Notes under the pieces: generated by a model
Told to the model about the DNA's origin: nothing
What the model saw: the letters and a program-made list of their open reading frames with translations, nothing else
Databases searched by the model: none
In this document: one piece after another, positions 44,620 through 54,386 of the stretch
Position numbering within the stretch: the stretch's first letter is position 1
Layout: each line of letters starts with the position of its first letter
NCBI RefSeq assembly: GCF_003075395.1
Contig: NZ_QDFV01000006.1
Coordinates: 124,001-188,000 of the forward strand
Reading direction: 5' to 3'
From: Microbacterium sp. TPD7012
GTDB taxonomy: Bacteria > Actinomycetota > Actinomycetes > Actinomycetales > Microbacteriaceae
DNA length: 64,000 bases
Translations under genes and position numbers: made by a program

Positions 44620-45738
44620 TTACTGGTACGACTTCACGATCTCGAGGAGGCTCGGGACGTTGGCGTACGCCTCGGCCGCGTTCTCCTTCGTGACGATCAG
44701 CGGCTCGAGCAGGTACGCCGGGACGACCTTGGCGCCGTTGTCGTACGACTCGGTGTCGTTGACGTCGACCTCTTCGCCCTTCTGCAGCTGGCCGACCATC
44801 TTGATCGACTGCTCGACGAGGAGCGTGGTGTCCTTGTTGATCGTGGAGTACTGGATGCCCTCCATGATCGACTTGACCGACTCGACCTCGGAGTCCTGAC
44901 CCGTGACGACCGGGACCGGCTTGCCGGCCTGCTGCACCGAGGTGATGATGGCGCGAGCCAGCGTGTCGTTCGGCGAGAGGACGCCGTCGAGGACGGTGTC
45001 ACCGCTGTACGAACCGGTCAGGAGCGTGTCCATGCGGTTCTGGGCGTTCTCGGCGAGCCATCCCTCGGTCGCCGTCTGGGCGATCTCGGTCTGGCCGGAG
45101 ACGACCTTCAGCGTGCCGTCATCGATCTTCGGCTGCAGGACCTCCATGGCGCCGTCGAAGAAGACCGCGGAGTTCGCGTCGTCCGGCGAGCCGGAGAACA
45201 GCTCGATGTTGTACGGAGCCTCGTGACCGGCACGCTCGGCGAGACCGTCGAGCAGAGCCTGGCCCTGGAGCTGACCGACCTTGAAGTTGTCGAAGGCGAC
45301 GTAGTAGTCGACGGCCTCGGTGTTCTCGATCAGACGGTCGTAGGCGATGACCGTGGCGCCGGCGTCCTTGGCCGCCTGCACCTGCGTGGCCAGCTGTTTG
45401 CCGTCCTTCGCGCCGATGATGATGACCTTGGCGCCGTTGGTGACCATCGCCTGGATCTGGTTCTGCTGCTCGGCGACCGTGTTGCTGGCCGGTGCGTACT
45501 GCACGTCTGCCTTGAAGCCGGCCTTCTCGAGACCGTCCGTGAACAGCTGACCGGCGAGGACCCAGTTCTCCGAGGTCTTGTCCGGGAGGGCGACACCGAT
45601 CGTGGCACCGGCGTCGAAGCCCTTGGCGGTCTCCTCCCCCGATCCACCGGTGTCCCCGCCGCGCTCCGAGGAGCAGCCGGTGAGGGCGAAGGCGCCCGCG
45701 ACGACAAGCGCTGTCGCCGACAGAAGAATCTTCTTCAT
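44620..45738 (-). CDS. chvE: Multiple-monosaccharide-binding lipoprotein
   Basis: A 372-residue periplasmic-binding-like lipoprotein of the ChvE/xylose-binding group. The signal peptide ends in ALTGC. The body shows IGVALPDKTSENWVLAGQ, VQYAPASNTVAEQQNQI, VIAYDRLIENTEAVDYYV and LSPNDTLARAII, typical of the family that binds xylose, glucose, galactose or arabinose. ATG 45738 is chosen for the MKKILLSATAL signal start; an upstream in-frame start adds an unlikely prefix. It is last in the mmsA-mmsB-chvE order. Confidence 0.93.
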   Translation of the reverse strand: MKKILLSATALVVAGAFALTGCSSERGGDTGGSGEETAKGFDAGATIGVALPDKTSENWVLAGQLFTDGLEKAGFKADVQYAPASNTVAEQQNQIQAMVTNGAKVIIIGAKDGKQLATQVQAAKDAGATVIAYDRLIENTEAVDYYVAFDNFKVGQLQGQALLDGLAERAGHEAPYNIELFSGSPDDANSAVFFDGAMEVLQPKIDDGTLKVVSGQTEIAQTATEGWLAENAQNRMDTLLTGSYSGDTVLDGVLSPNDTLARAIITSVQQAGKPVPVVTGQDSEVESVKSIMEGIQYSTINKDTTLLVEQSIKMVGQLQKGEEVDVNDTESYDNGAKVVPAYLLEPLIVTKENAAEAYANVPSLLEIVKSYQ

Positions 45739-45796
45739 GTGATCTCTTTCTCTGGTGTGTGAAGGTCGCCTCACGCGTGCGAACGCGATTCGACCC

Positions 45797-47152
45797 CTAC
45801 TGTCCGCTCGTCTTGTCGACGGGTGGGGCTTGGTAGGTCTTGTTGGGCTCGAAGGTCTGCAGCGCCGGGTCTTCCTTGCGGCCGAACCGGCGGGTCATGA
45901 AGCCGATGAGCGAGGGGCGGCCCTGCTGCTTGTTCCAGACGTCGATGCCGACCGCGATGAGGAGCACGAGGCCCTTGATCATCGAGACGACGTCGGCACC
46001 CTGGCCGAGCAGCGCGAGGCCGTTGTTGAGGAACGCCATGACGAGACCACCGATGATCGAGCCGATCACGGTGCCGATGCCGCCGGCGACGGCCGCGCCG
46101 CCGATGAAGACCGAGGCGATCGCGTCGAGCTCCCAGCCGGTTCCGTCGTTCGGGCCGGACGCCTGCGAGCGGGCGACGAAGATCATGCCGGCGAGGGCGG
46201 CCAGCATCGACATGTTCATCATCACGAAGAAGTCGACCCAGCGGTCCTTCACACCCGACAGGCGGGCGGCCTGCCGGTTGCCGCCGACCGCGTAGATGTG
46301 GCGGCCGAACACGGTGTTGCTCGTGATGAAGGTGTACACGATCACGAGAGCGAGCAGGATGAGACCCGGAACCGGGAAGCTCGTGCCCGGGCGGCCGGTG
46401 GCGAACATCCAGGCGGCGGCGAGGACGACGACCGAGAGCAGCACGACCTTGGTCACGCTCACCCAGACGGGGGCGCGGTCGGATCCCATCTTGCGCTGCA
46501 CGCGGCGGGTGCGGATCTCCCAGAACACGAGCCAGGCGACGGCGACGAGCGCGAGCAGCATGGTCGGGATGTTGAACGGCAGCGGAAGCCCGATCTCGGG
46601 CAGGTAGCCCGTTCCGATGATCTGGAAGCCCTTCGGGACCGGGATGGTCTGCGCGTCGCCGATCCACTGCTGCGCACCGCGGAAGAACAGCATGCCGGCC
46701 AGCGTCACGATGAACGCCGGTACGCCGACGTAGGCGACCCAGAATCCCTGCCAGGCGCCGACTGCGGCTCCCACGGCGAGGCCGAGGAGGATCGCGAGCG
46801 GCCAGGGGAGGTTCCACTCCGCCATCGACTTCGCCACGATGATGCCGGTGAACGCGGCCACGGAGCCGACCGAGAGGTCGATATGCCCCATGATGATCAC
46901 CATCACCATGCCGATCGCGAGGATCAGGATGAACGAGTACTGGTTGATGACGTTGATCAGGTTGCCCGAGGTGAGAGTCGCACCGTTCGGACCGTTGCGC
47001 AGCAGGGTCAGGATCTCGAACAGCACGATGATGACGATCAGGCTGCCGAGGATGCCGAACTGACGCAGCGTCGACGTTCCGCCGCCGCCGAACATCTTGG
47101 TGATGTCCTTGAAGTGGAACCCGGTCTTCGCGGGGGTGGATTCGGTGGTCAT
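45797..47152 (-). CDS. mmsB: Monosaccharide ABC transporter permease
   Basis: A 451-residue CUT2-type permease with about ten to twelve membrane helices. [20 protein letters not shown] and [13 protein letters not shown] are family hallmarks. [19 protein letters not shown] lies near the C-terminal pore helices. ATG 47152 overlaps the mmsA stop by four bases (ATGA). It pairs with MmsA and the ChvE-like binding protein. Confidence 0.94.
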   Translation of the reverse strand: MTTESTPAKTGFHFKDITKMFGGGGTSTLRQFGILGSLIVIIVLFEILTLLRNGPNGATLTSGNLINVINQYSFILILAIGMVMVIIMGHIDLSVGSVAAFTGIIVAKSMAEWNLPWPLAILLGLAVGAAVGAWQGFWVAYVGVPAFIVTLAGMLFFRGAQQWIGDAQTIPVPKGFQIIGTGYLPEIGLPLPFNIPTMLLALVAVAWLVFWEIRTRRVQRKMGSDRAPVWVSVTKVVLLSVVVLAAAWMFATGRPGTSFPVPGLILLALVIVYTFITSNTVFGRHIYAVGGNRQAARLSGVKDRWVDFFVMMNMSMLAALAGMIFVARSQASGPNDGTGWELDAIASVFIGGAAVAGGIGTVIGSIIGGLVMAFLNNGLALLGQGADVVSMIKGLVLLIAVGIDVWNKQQGRPSLIGFMTRRFGRKEDPALQTFEPNKTYQAPPVDKTSGQ

Positions 47153-48717
47153 GCGGATGCTTTCTGGGTCGCGGACGTCATGCTGCGCATGAGGGCCTCG
47201 GGTGTCGCCTGATCGGCCGGGATGCAGTCGGTGACCCGACCTTCGAAGACGGTGTAGATGCGGTCGGAGATGCCCAGCAGCTCCGGCAGCTCGCTGGAGA
47301 TGACGATGACGCCCTTGCCCTGCGCCGCGAGCTGGTTGATGATCGCGTAGATCTCGTACTTCGCTCCGACGTCGATGCCGCGGGTGGGCTCGTCGAGGAT
47401 CAGCAGGTCAGGATCCGTGAACATCCACTTGGCCAGGACGACCTTCTGCTGATTGCCGCCCGAGAGCTTTCCGACGCCCTCCTCGACCGAAGGCGTCTTG
47501 ATCCGCAGCGCCTTGCGGTAGTCGTCGGCGACCGAGAACTCCTGGCGCGCGTCGACGACTCCGTTGCGGGAGATCTTCGAGAGCTTGGCGGCGACGACGG
47601 ACCGCTTGATGGTGTCGAGGAGGTTCAGCCCCAGCGACTTGCGATCCTCGCTCACGTAGGCGAGACCGTGCTTGATCGCGGAGGCGACGTCGGGCAGGAC
47701 CACCTCCTGGCCGTCCTTGATCATGGTCCCCGAGAGGAACGTGCCGTACGAGCGGCCGAAGATGCTCATCGCGAACTCGGTGCGCCCGGCGCCCATGAGG
47801 CCGGCGATGCCGACGACCTCGCCGCGGCGGACGTTGAGGTTCGAGCCCTTGACGACCATGCGCTCGGAGACGGTCGGATGCTGCACCCACCAGTCCTTCA
47901 CCTCGAAGAACACCTCTCCGATGTCGGGCGTGCGGTCGGGGTAGCGGCTCTCCAGCGACCGGCCGACCATGCCGCGGATGATGCGGTCCTCGTTGATCTC
48001 CCCGCGCGAGATGTCGAGCGTCTCGACCGTGCGCCCATCGCGGATGATCGTGATCTCATCGGCGATCTGCTCGATCTCGTTGAGCTTGTGGCTGATCATG
48101 ATCGACGCGATGCCCTTGGCCTTCAGACCGAGGATCAGGTCGAGCAGGTGCTGCGAGTCGTTCTCGTTCAGCGCGGCGGTCGGCTCGTCGAGGATGAGGA
48201 GCTTGACGTCCTTGTTGAGCGCCTTCGCGATCTCGATGAGCTGCTGCTTGCCGACGCCGAGCGTCTTGATCTGCACGTCGGGGTCTTCGTTCAGCCCGAC
48301 GCGGGCGAGCAGCTCGGCGGCCCGCTGCTTCTGCGCCTGCCAGTCGATGCGGCCGAAGCGGCGGATCTCGTTGCCGAGGAAGATGTTCTCGGTGACGGAG
48401 AGCTCGGGGATGAGCGCGAGCTCCTGGTGGATGATCGCGATGCCGGCCTGCTCGCTGGCGACGATGTCCTTGAAGCGCTGCTCCTCGCCGTAGAGCAGGA
48501 TCTCGCCCTCGTACGTCCCGTAGGGGTAGACCCCCGACAGCACCTTCATGAGAGTGGACTTCCCGGCGCCGTTCTCGCCGCAGATCGCGTGGATCTCGGC
48601 GGCGCGCACGGTGATGGATACGTCGGCGAGTGCCTTGACCCCCGGGAACTCCTTCGTGATGCTGCGCATCTCGAGGATGGGGCCTGACACTGTCGGCAAC
48701 GTTGCTGTGGTGCTCAC
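47149..48717 (-). CDS. mmsA: Monosaccharide ABC transporter ATP-binding protein
   Basis: A 522-residue tandem ATPase of the CUT2 class (XylG/GguA type). The first domain has [12 protein letters not shown] and [12 protein letters not shown]. The second domain has a degenerate P-loop, [13 protein letters not shown], and intact signature LSGGNQQK and [12 protein letters not shown]. This asymmetry is normal for the class. The start is GTG 48717, with AAGGAAAG upstream. It is the first gene of its operon, and an operator for the LacI protein lies 34-49 bases upstream. Confidence 0.95.
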   Translation of the reverse strand: MSTTATLPTVSGPILEMRSITKEFPGVKALADVSITVRAAEIHAICGENGAGKSTLMKVLSGVYPYGTYEGEILLYGEEQRFKDIVASEQAGIAIIHQELALIPELSVTENIFLGNEIRRFGRIDWQAQKQRAAELLARVGLNEDPDVQIKTLGVGKQQLIEIAKALNKDVKLLILDEPTAALNENDSQHLLDLILGLKAKGIASIMISHKLNEIEQIADEITIIRDGRTVETLDISRGEINEDRIIRGMVGRSLESRYPDRTPDIGEVFFEVKDWWVQHPTVSERMVVKGSNLNVRRGEVVGIAGLMGAGRTEFAMSIFGRSYGTFLSGTMIKDGQEVVLPDVASAIKHGLAYVSEDRKSLGLNLLDTIKRSVVAAKLSKISRNGVVDARQEFSVADDYRKALRIKTPSVEEGVGKLSGGNQQKVVLAKWMFTDPDLLILDEPTRGIDVGAKYEIYAIINQLAAQGKGVIVISSELPELLGISDRIYTVFEGRVTDCIPADQATPEALMRSMTSATQKASA

Positions 48718-48750
48718 GGATCTTTCCTTGCAGACGTGCGGTCACCTTCG

Positions 48751-48766
48751 ATGTGACCGTTCACAT
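48751..48766. promoter_or_regulatory. LacI-type operator upstream of mmsA
   Basis: ATGTGACCGTTCACAT has perfect ATGTGA/TCACAT arms. Its reverse complement differs by one base from the site at 49856-49871. TGTAAT (48770-48775 on the minus strand) could be the -10, placing the operator near the transcription start. Confidence 0.85.
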
Positions 48767-48826
48767 TGGATTACATCGTCCCCGCACGAGGGACCGCTGT
48801 CAAGTCCGCGTGCAGAATTCGTGTCG

Positions 48827-49840
48827 CTACCGTGATGCGGCCGACTCGCGGGCACGCAGGAGCGTCTTGAGCGGGCCGAACTCCGGCACCTGCTCGTTGC
48901 GGATCTGCGCCAGGAGGATGCGGACGGCCCTCCGCCCGAGCTCCGGGAAGTCCTGATGCACCGTGCTCAGCGTGGGCGCGACGTGCGCTGCGACGGGGAT
49001 GTCGTCGAATCCGATCACGCTCACGTCGTGCGGCACACGGACCCCGGCGTCGCGGAATCCGTGCATCAGACCGATCGCCATCAGGTCGTTGGCGGCGAAC
49101 ACCGCCGTGAAGTCGCGGCGGCGCGACAGCTCCTGCCCCGCGAAGTACCCGAAGTCCGCCGTCCAGTCACCGCGGATCGGCGGGAACGTGGGCAGATCCG
49201 CCTCCCGCAACCCGTCGAGGTATCCGCGCATGCGGGACTCCGCCTCGATCCAGTCCTGCGGGCCGGCCAGGTGCAGAATGTCGCTGTGGCCGAGGGCGAT
49301 CAGGTGCTCCGTCGCCGCGCGCGCACCGGCGACCTGATCCGCGGAGAGACTCACGCCGTCGGAGCCGGATGCCGTCTGCAGGTTGACGAAGGGGATGTCC
49401 AGCGACATCCCGCGCAGGACGTGGAAGACGCGCACCTGCGGGGCGAGCACGACGATGCCGTCGACCTGCTCCCGCGCCAGCTGGCGCACCGCCGTGCCGA
49501 TCGCCTCGGGCGTCGTGTCGGCGAGGTTCAGCGTCGAGACGGAGTATCCCTCCTCCCGCGCGGCATCCTCGATGCTCGCGATCGACGATGTCGGACCGAA
49601 CTCGCCGATCGTCGCGGAGAGGATCCCCAGCATGTTCGACTTGCTGGTCACGAGGGCGCGCGCCGCGAGGTTCGGGCGGTAGTCGAGCACGGAGATCGCG
49701 TCGAGGACCTTGGCCTTCGTCTCCGGGCGGATGCTCGGGTGATCGTTCAGCACCCGGGACACGGTCTGATGCGAGACACCCGCCAGACGCGCGACGTCGC
49801 GGATGCTCGGCATCCGGGCACGCTCGGAGGCGGTGGACAT
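48827..49840 (-). CDS. LacI-family transcriptional regulator
   Basis: A 337-residue repressor. The N-terminal helix-turn-helix reads SIRDVARLAGVSHQTVSRVL, then NDHPSIRPETKAKV leads to a hinge. The rest is a sugar-binding type I periplasmic-fold domain ending near GFDDIPVAAHVAPTLSTVHQ. GGAGG precedes ATG 49840. It is encoded upstream of mmsA on the same strand. Matching palindromes lie before both its own gene and mmsA, so it probably represses the transporter and itself and is released by a monosaccharide. Confidence 0.94.
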   Translation of the reverse strand: MSTASERARMPSIRDVARLAGVSHQTVSRVLNDHPSIRPETKAKVLDAISVLDYRPNLAARALVTSKSNMLGILSATIGEFGPTSSIASIEDAAREEGYSVSTLNLADTTPEAIGTAVRQLAREQVDGIVVLAPQVRVFHVLRGMSLDIPFVNLQTASGSDGVSLSADQVAGARAATEHLIALGHSDILHLAGPQDWIEAESRMRGYLDGLREADLPTFPPIRGDWTADFGYFAGQELSRRRDFTAVFAANDLMAIGLMHGFRDAGVRVPHDVSVIGFDDIPVAAHVAPTLSTVHQDFPELGRRAVRILLAQIRNEQVPEFGPLKTLLRARESAASR

Positions 49841-49855
49841 CGCAGGCCTCCTTGC

Positions 49856-49871
49856 ATGTGCACGGTCACAT
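49856..49871. promoter_or_regulatory. LacI-type operator upstream of the lacI-like gene
   Basis: ATGTGCACGGTCACAT differs by one base from the reverse complement of the mmsA operator. It lies between the start codon at 49840 and a good -10 (CATAAT, 49881-49886 on the minus strand), consistent with autoregulation. Confidence 0.85.
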
Positions 49872-50039
49872 CGTCCCTTCATTATGTCTCCCCGACCGGT
49901 CGAGTGCATCTTCACGGGTCCGGTGGGGGCGTCCGCAGACACCGGAGCATTCCGTGCGTTGTCGGATCGCACCGGAATCGCAGGCGGGTTTCGTGCGGAC
50001 GCACCGGATGGATCGGCGCCGGCATGGAACGGTGATCGT

Positions 50040-51527
50040 GTGGACACTCTGTTGCGCGGCGGGCGCGTCATCGACCCTGGCACCGACACGGATCGCATCG
50101 CGGACGTGCTGATCTCGGACGGGCGCGTAGTGGCGATCGGTCTCGACCTCGTCGCTCCGACGGATGCCGTCGTGATCGACGTCGGAGGCCTGATCGTCGG
50201 CCCGGGCTTCGTCGACCTGCACAGCCACGTGCACTCGATCGCGGGCCAGCGCCTGCAGGCGATGGACGGGGTCACCACCGCGCTCGACCTGGAGGCGGGT
50301 CTCATGCCCGTCGACGACGCGATCGCTCGCGCCGAGGCGGAAGGGCGACCGCTCAACTACGGCTTCTCGGCATCCTGGGCGCAGGCCCGTGCGTACGCGC
50401 ACCTCGACCGGCTCCCCGAGCCGGACATCCACGCCTCGATGGAGCTCCTCGGCGACCAGGAGTGGCAGCGCACATCGAGCCCGACCGAGCGCCGCCGATG
50501 GCTGGGCCTGCTCGAGGACGAGCTGACGCGCGGTGCGCTCGGCATCGGCGTCCTCATGGGGTACGCCCCGCGGACCGAACCCGACGAGTATCTGGATGTC
50601 GCCCGGCTCGCGGCATCCGCCGGTGCCCCGACCTTCACCCATGTCCGCGAGCTGATCGAGGCGGATCCCGAGACTCCGATCGACGGCACCGAGGAGCTCC
50701 TCCGCGCCGCCGGCGAGACGGGCGCGGCCATGCACCACTGCCATGTGAACAGCACGTCGCTGCGGCACATCGATCGCGTGCTGGCGCAATTCGAGTCGAC
50801 CAGATCCGCGGGGTCCCGCGTCACCGTCGAGGCGTATCCGTACGGCGCGGGGAGCACCGCGATCGGCGCCTTCTTCCTCGCGCCCGAGAAGCTTCCTGGC
50901 CTCGGGATCACGCCGTCGGCCCTGGTGCTCGTCGAGACCGGCGAGCGCATCGCCGACGAGCGGCGGCTCCGCGAGATCCGCGCGACCGACCCCGCAGCCG
51001 CCTGCATCGTCACCTTCCTCGATGAAGAGGACCCCGTCGATCGCGCGCACCTGCACCGTTCGCTCGCCTTCCCGGATTTGATCGTGGCGAGCGACGCGAT
51101 GCCGGTGTTCTGGGCCGCGCGAGATGGGGCTCCCGCCGCGCGCGAGCAGCGGGAGTGGCCCCTGCCTCCCGGCGGCCAGACGCATCCGCGCACCGCCGGC
51201 ACGTTCACCAAGTCGCTCCGGCTCATGGTGCGGGAGTCCGGCGCCTGGACCTGGCTCGAGGCCTTCCGCCGCTGCGCTTATCTCCCCGCCCGCGTGCTCG
51301 ACGAGACGGCGCCCGCGATGCGCCGCAAGGGACATCTGGGGATCGGCGCCGACGCCGACGTCGTCGTGATCGATCCTGTCACCGTCACGGATCGGGCCAC
51401 CTATCTCGACCCGACGCGCCCATCCCAGGGGGTCAGGCACCTCCTGGTGCACGGGAACGCCGTGATCGAAGACGGTCATATGCTGACCGCGGCATATCCC
51501 GGGCGGGCCGTGCGAGGAGAAGCCTGA
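50040..51527 (+). CDS. D-aminoacylase-like metal-dependent amidohydrolase
   Basis: A 495-residue amidohydrolase-superfamily enzyme related to N-acyl-D-amino-acid deacylases. Metal-site candidates are His61 and His63 (DLHSHVHS), Glu85 (LDLEAG, at the position of a cysteine ligand in D-aminoacylase), His201 (FTHVRE), a histidine in MHHCHVNS, and Asp352 (VASDAMPVF). No signal peptide is seen. GTG 50040 is chosen because the conserved VDTLLRGGRVIDPG starts there; sequence upstream is not conserved. It overlaps the next hydrolase gene by one base (TGATG) and heads the peptide-hydrolase array. Confidence 0.82.
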   Translation: MDTLLRGGRVIDPGTDTDRIADVLISDGRVVAIGLDLVAPTDAVVIDVGGLIVGPGFVDLHSHVHSIAGQRLQAMDGVTTALDLEAGLMPVDDAIARAEAEGRPLNYGFSASWAQARAYAHLDRLPEPDIHASMELLGDQEWQRTSSPTERRRWLGLLEDELTRGALGIGVLMGYAPRTEPDEYLDVARLAASAGAPTFTHVRELIEADPETPIDGTEELLRAAGETGAAMHHCHVNSTSLRHIDRVLAQFESTRSAGSRVTVEAYPYGAGSTAIGAFFLAPEKLPGLGITPSALVLVETGERIADERRLREIRATDPAAACIVTFLDEEDPVDRAHLHRSLAFPDLIVASDAMPVFWAARDGAPAAREQREWPLPPGGQTHPRTAGTFTKSLRLMVRESGAWTWLEAFRRCAYLPARVLDETAPAMRRKGHLGIGADADVVVIDPVTVTDRATYLDPTRPSQGVRHLLVHGNAVIEDGHMLTAAYPGRAVRGEA

Positions 51528-52855
51528 TGGGGGACGGACTGCAGGCCCTGCTCGACGAGAGCGCTCGCGAGCTCGGCGTCCCCGGCGCGGTGATCGGAAT
51601 CGTCGACGGCGATCAGGAGCATGTGCTGACGACCGGCGTTGCCGCCGCCGACACCGGCGCCCCGGTGACGGAGAGCACGCTCTTCCAGATCGGGTCGACC
51701 TCGAAGACGTTCACCGGGACGGTTGCGATGCACCTGATCGAGAACGGGCTGCTCGAGCTCGACACCCACGTGATCGACGTGCTCCCGGACCTGCGACTCG
51801 CGGACGAGACCGCGGTGCAGAGCCTCCGCATCCGGCATCTCCTCACGCACTCCGGAGGATTCTTGGGCGATGCGGACGAGCTGCCGGGGTGGGGCGACGA
51901 CGCGCTCGCGCGGAACATCGCGACGTACGGGTCGCTCCCCCAGTTCTTCTCCCCCGGCACCATCGCCTCCTACAGCAACGCAGGGATGCGTCTGCTCGGC
52001 CGGGTCATCGAGGTCGTGACCGGCCAGACCTTCGAGGAGGCGGTGCAGCGCATCGTCCTCGATCCGCTCGGCATGACGGAGACCTTCTTCTTCCCGTGGG
52101 AGGTGATCACCCGCCCGCACGCCGTCGGGCACGTGCCCGGCGAGGACGGCACGATGGCACCCTTCCCCCTCTGGGGGATCACCCGCGACATGAACGCCGA
52201 AGGCGGCATCGTGTCCTCCGTCGGCGACCAGCTCCGCTACGCACGTTTCCACCTGCGCGGCGAGACCGAGGGCACCGCACCTGTCGGCGAGGAGACCCGC
52301 CTGCGTATGCAGCAGCCGCAGCTGAGCGCCGGACCGCCTGTCGAAGCCATCGGCCACCCCTGGCTGCTCACCCATCACGGCGACGCCCGAGTCGTCATGC
52401 ACGGCGGCAACATCTCCGACATCCAGATCAGCGAGTTCCTTCTCGCGCCGGACCATGACCTCGCCATCACGGTGCTCACCAACAGCGGCGGCGGAAAAGC
52501 CCTGGGCTCGCGGATCGTCGACTGGTGCTTCGAACATCTGCGGGGCGTCTCGACGACATCCGCCGGGACGGAGCTCCGATCGCCCGACACGCTCGACGAG
52601 CTGACCGGCACCTACGACGCCGGCCAGTGGCACTACGACGTGACCAGGGTCGGCGACGCGCTCGAGTTCGCGATGGTGTTCTCGCCTCAGATCATCGCGC
52701 TCGGCATCCCTCCCCGTCCGCCGATGCGGCTTCGGGTGCGCGCCGACGGCGCGCTGATCACCGACGACGGTCAGGCCGTCGGCCGCACGCTGGATCCCTC
52801 GGAAGGCGGACCCGAACTGTTGCACCTGGGCTTGCGCGCGGTGCGTCGGCGCTGA
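51527..52855 (+). CDS. S12-family serine hydrolase (beta-lactamase fold), copy 1
   Basis: A 442-residue class-C beta-lactamase/D-peptidase-fold protein. The active-site serine is Ser57 with Lys60 (STSK), YSNAG carries the catalytic tyrosine, and MHGGN is the HxG equivalent. A C-terminal beta-rich domain of about 90 residues follows. No signal peptide or lipobox is visible, so it is probably cytoplasmic. It is translationally coupled to the amidohydrolase. Possible substrates are D-amino-acid peptides, esters or beta-lactam-like rings. A ten-base inverted repeat follows the gene. Confidence 0.85.
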   Translation: MGDGLQALLDESARELGVPGAVIGIVDGDQEHVLTTGVAAADTGAPVTESTLFQIGSTSKTFTGTVAMHLIENGLLELDTHVIDVLPDLRLADETAVQSLRIRHLLTHSGGFLGDADELPGWGDDALARNIATYGSLPQFFSPGTIASYSNAGMRLLGRVIEVVTGQTFEEAVQRIVLDPLGMTETFFFPWEVITRPHAVGHVPGEDGTMAPFPLWGITRDMNAEGGIVSSVGDQLRYARFHLRGETEGTAPVGEETRLRMQQPQLSAGPPVEAIGHPWLLTHHGDARVVMHGGNISDIQISEFLLAPDHDLAITVLTNSGGGKALGSRIVDWCFEHLRGVSTTSAGTELRSPDTLDELTGTYDAGQWHYDVTRVGDALEFAMVFSPQIIALGIPPRPPMRLRVRADGALITDDGQAVGRTLDPSEGGPELLHLGLRAVRRR

Positions 52856-52867
52856 TGCCGATCCGCA

Positions 52868-52915
52868 TTGTGCGGAGCCAACGCCGGGACGAGGAACTGT
52901 GGTCCCTCCGCACAA
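52868..52915. promoter_or_regulatory. Inverted repeat before the duplicated hydrolase module
   Basis: TTGTGCGGAG (52868-52877) pairs with CTCCGCACAA (52906-52915) across 28 bases. It lies between a stop codon and the promoter of the next gene. It could be a weak terminator or an operator; the long loop favours a protein-binding site. Confidence 0.4.
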
Positions 52916-52937
52916 CGGGTGGAGCCGTGAGTCGCGA

Positions 52938-52947
52938 ATAGTCTCGG
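52938..52947 (+). promoter_or_regulatory. Candidate -10 region shared by the duplicated modules, copy A
   Basis: ATAGTCTCGG recurs at 56069-56078 at nearly the same distance from the second hydrolase start, followed in both by GCCCATCG or GGCCCATCG. TAGTCT could be the -10. Conservation of the leader across the duplication suggests it is functional. Confidence 0.45.
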
Positions 52948-52997
52948 CCCATCGCCGTCCTCACCCGACCGACGGCGCTCGTTGAACAGGAGCGCAC

Positions 52998-54386
52998 ATG
53001 TCCATGCTGTCCGAGATCGGCACCTGGCTGCACGACAATCTCCCTGACCTGATCACCGCCGATCAGGTCCCCGCCGCTTCCGTGGGAATCCTCGCCGACG
53101 GTGAGATCGTCACCGCGGCGGCCGGCATCCTGAACAGGAACACCGGCGTCGAGGCCGACGTCGACTCCCTCTTCCAGATCGGCTCGATCACCAAGACCTG
53201 GACGACGACCCTCATCATGCAGCTCGTCGACGAGGGGCTGCTCGACCTCGACGCCCCCGTCCGCCAGACCCTCCCCGCGTTCGCCATCGCCGACGAGGCG
53301 GCGGCGAGCACCATCACCACCCGGCAGCTGCTGTCTCATGTCGCGGGATTCGAAGGCGACAGCTTCCTCGACACCGGTGTCGGCGACGACTGCGGCGAGA
53401 AGTATCTCGCCGTGATCGTCGATGCCCCGCAGCTGTTCACCCCCGGCGAGCGCTTCTCGTACAACAACGACGCGTTCGTGGTGCTCGGCCGCATCATCGA
53501 GGTGCTGCGCGGCAAGCCGTTCGACCACGTCCTCCGCGAGCGCCTGGCCGACCCGCTCGGCCTCACGCATGTCGCCACCGACGCCTCGCAGGCGATCCGG
53601 TTCCGCACGGCGCTCGGTCACGTCGACGCCGAAGACGGCGGCGAGCCCGTGCCCTCCCCCGTCTGGAGCCTGGTGCGCTCCAATGCGCCCGCCGGCGCGA
53701 TGCTCGCGATGACACCGCGCGACCTGCTGGGCTTCGCGCGTCTGCACCTCGATGAAGGGCTCGCGCCCGACGGCAGCCGCATCCTCTCCACTGCGAGCGT
53801 CCGCGCGATGCAGGAGCGCCAGGTGGATGTTCCCGAGCTGGGCCTGATGGGTGACGCCTGGGGCCTCGGCTGGGAGCTCTTCGACTGGGCGGGCGGGCCG
53901 GTGATCGGGCACGACGGGGGCACGATCGGCCAGACGGCGTTCCTGCGGATCGTCCCGGGCAGCGGGGTCGCGGTCGCGATCCTCACCAACGGCGGCGCCT
54001 CCGCCGCGCTCTACCAGACCCTCATGACGAAGATCCTCGGCGCGGTCGCAGGCGTCGAGGTGCCGCCGCTCCCGGTGCCTTCCGAGGCTCCGGTCGACGT
54101 CGATCTCGACCGCATCCTCGGCACCTACTCCTCCTCGGTCTCCGATTCGACCGTCCGCCTCGACGACGACGGTCGGATCTGGCTCGAACGGACCATGAAG
54201 GGCGTCTTCGCGGAGTTCGACCCGGCGCCCGAGCCGACCGAGCTCGTCGGCTGGCGCGGCGACAGCCTGATCGCCCGGGTCCCCGAACTCGGCATGCACG
54301 TGCCCCACGCCTTCGTCGGCGACGACGGCACCGGGCGAGCGCTCTATCTGCATACCGGTCGGGTCGGACGGAGGGTCGACGCATGA
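52998..54386 (+). CDS. S12-family serine hydrolase (beta-lactamase fold), copy 2A
   Basis: A 462-residue beta-lactamase-fold hydrolase with active-site Ser63 and Lys66 (SITK), Tyr-Asn-Asn (FSYNN) and HDGG. A C-terminal lipocalin-like domain covers about 370-460. No signal peptide is seen. It is nearly the same protein, residue for residue over most of its length, as the one at 56133-57521, and both are 462 residues. AGGAG precedes ATG 52998. It overlaps the peptide-binding-protein gene by four bases (ATGA). Confidence 0.87.
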   Translation: MSMLSEIGTWLHDNLPDLITADQVPAASVGILADGEIVTAAAGILNRNTGVEADVDSLFQIGSITKTWTTTLIMQLVDEGLLDLDAPVRQTLPAFAIADEAAASTITTRQLLSHVAGFEGDSFLDTGVGDDCGEKYLAVIVDAPQLFTPGERFSYNNDAFVVLGRIIEVLRGKPFDHVLRERLADPLGLTHVATDASQAIRFRTALGHVDAEDGGEPVPSPVWSLVRSNAPAGAMLAMTPRDLLGFARLHLDEGLAPDGSRILSTASVRAMQERQVDVPELGLMGDAWGLGWELFDWAGGPVIGHDGGTIGQTAFLRIVPGSGVAVAILTNGGASAALYQTLMTKILGAVAGVEVPPLPVPSEAPVDVDLDRILGTYSSSVSDSTVRLDDDGRIWLERTMKGVFAEFDPAPEPTELVGWRGDSLIARVPELGMHVPHAFVGDDGTGRALYLHTGRVGRRVDA

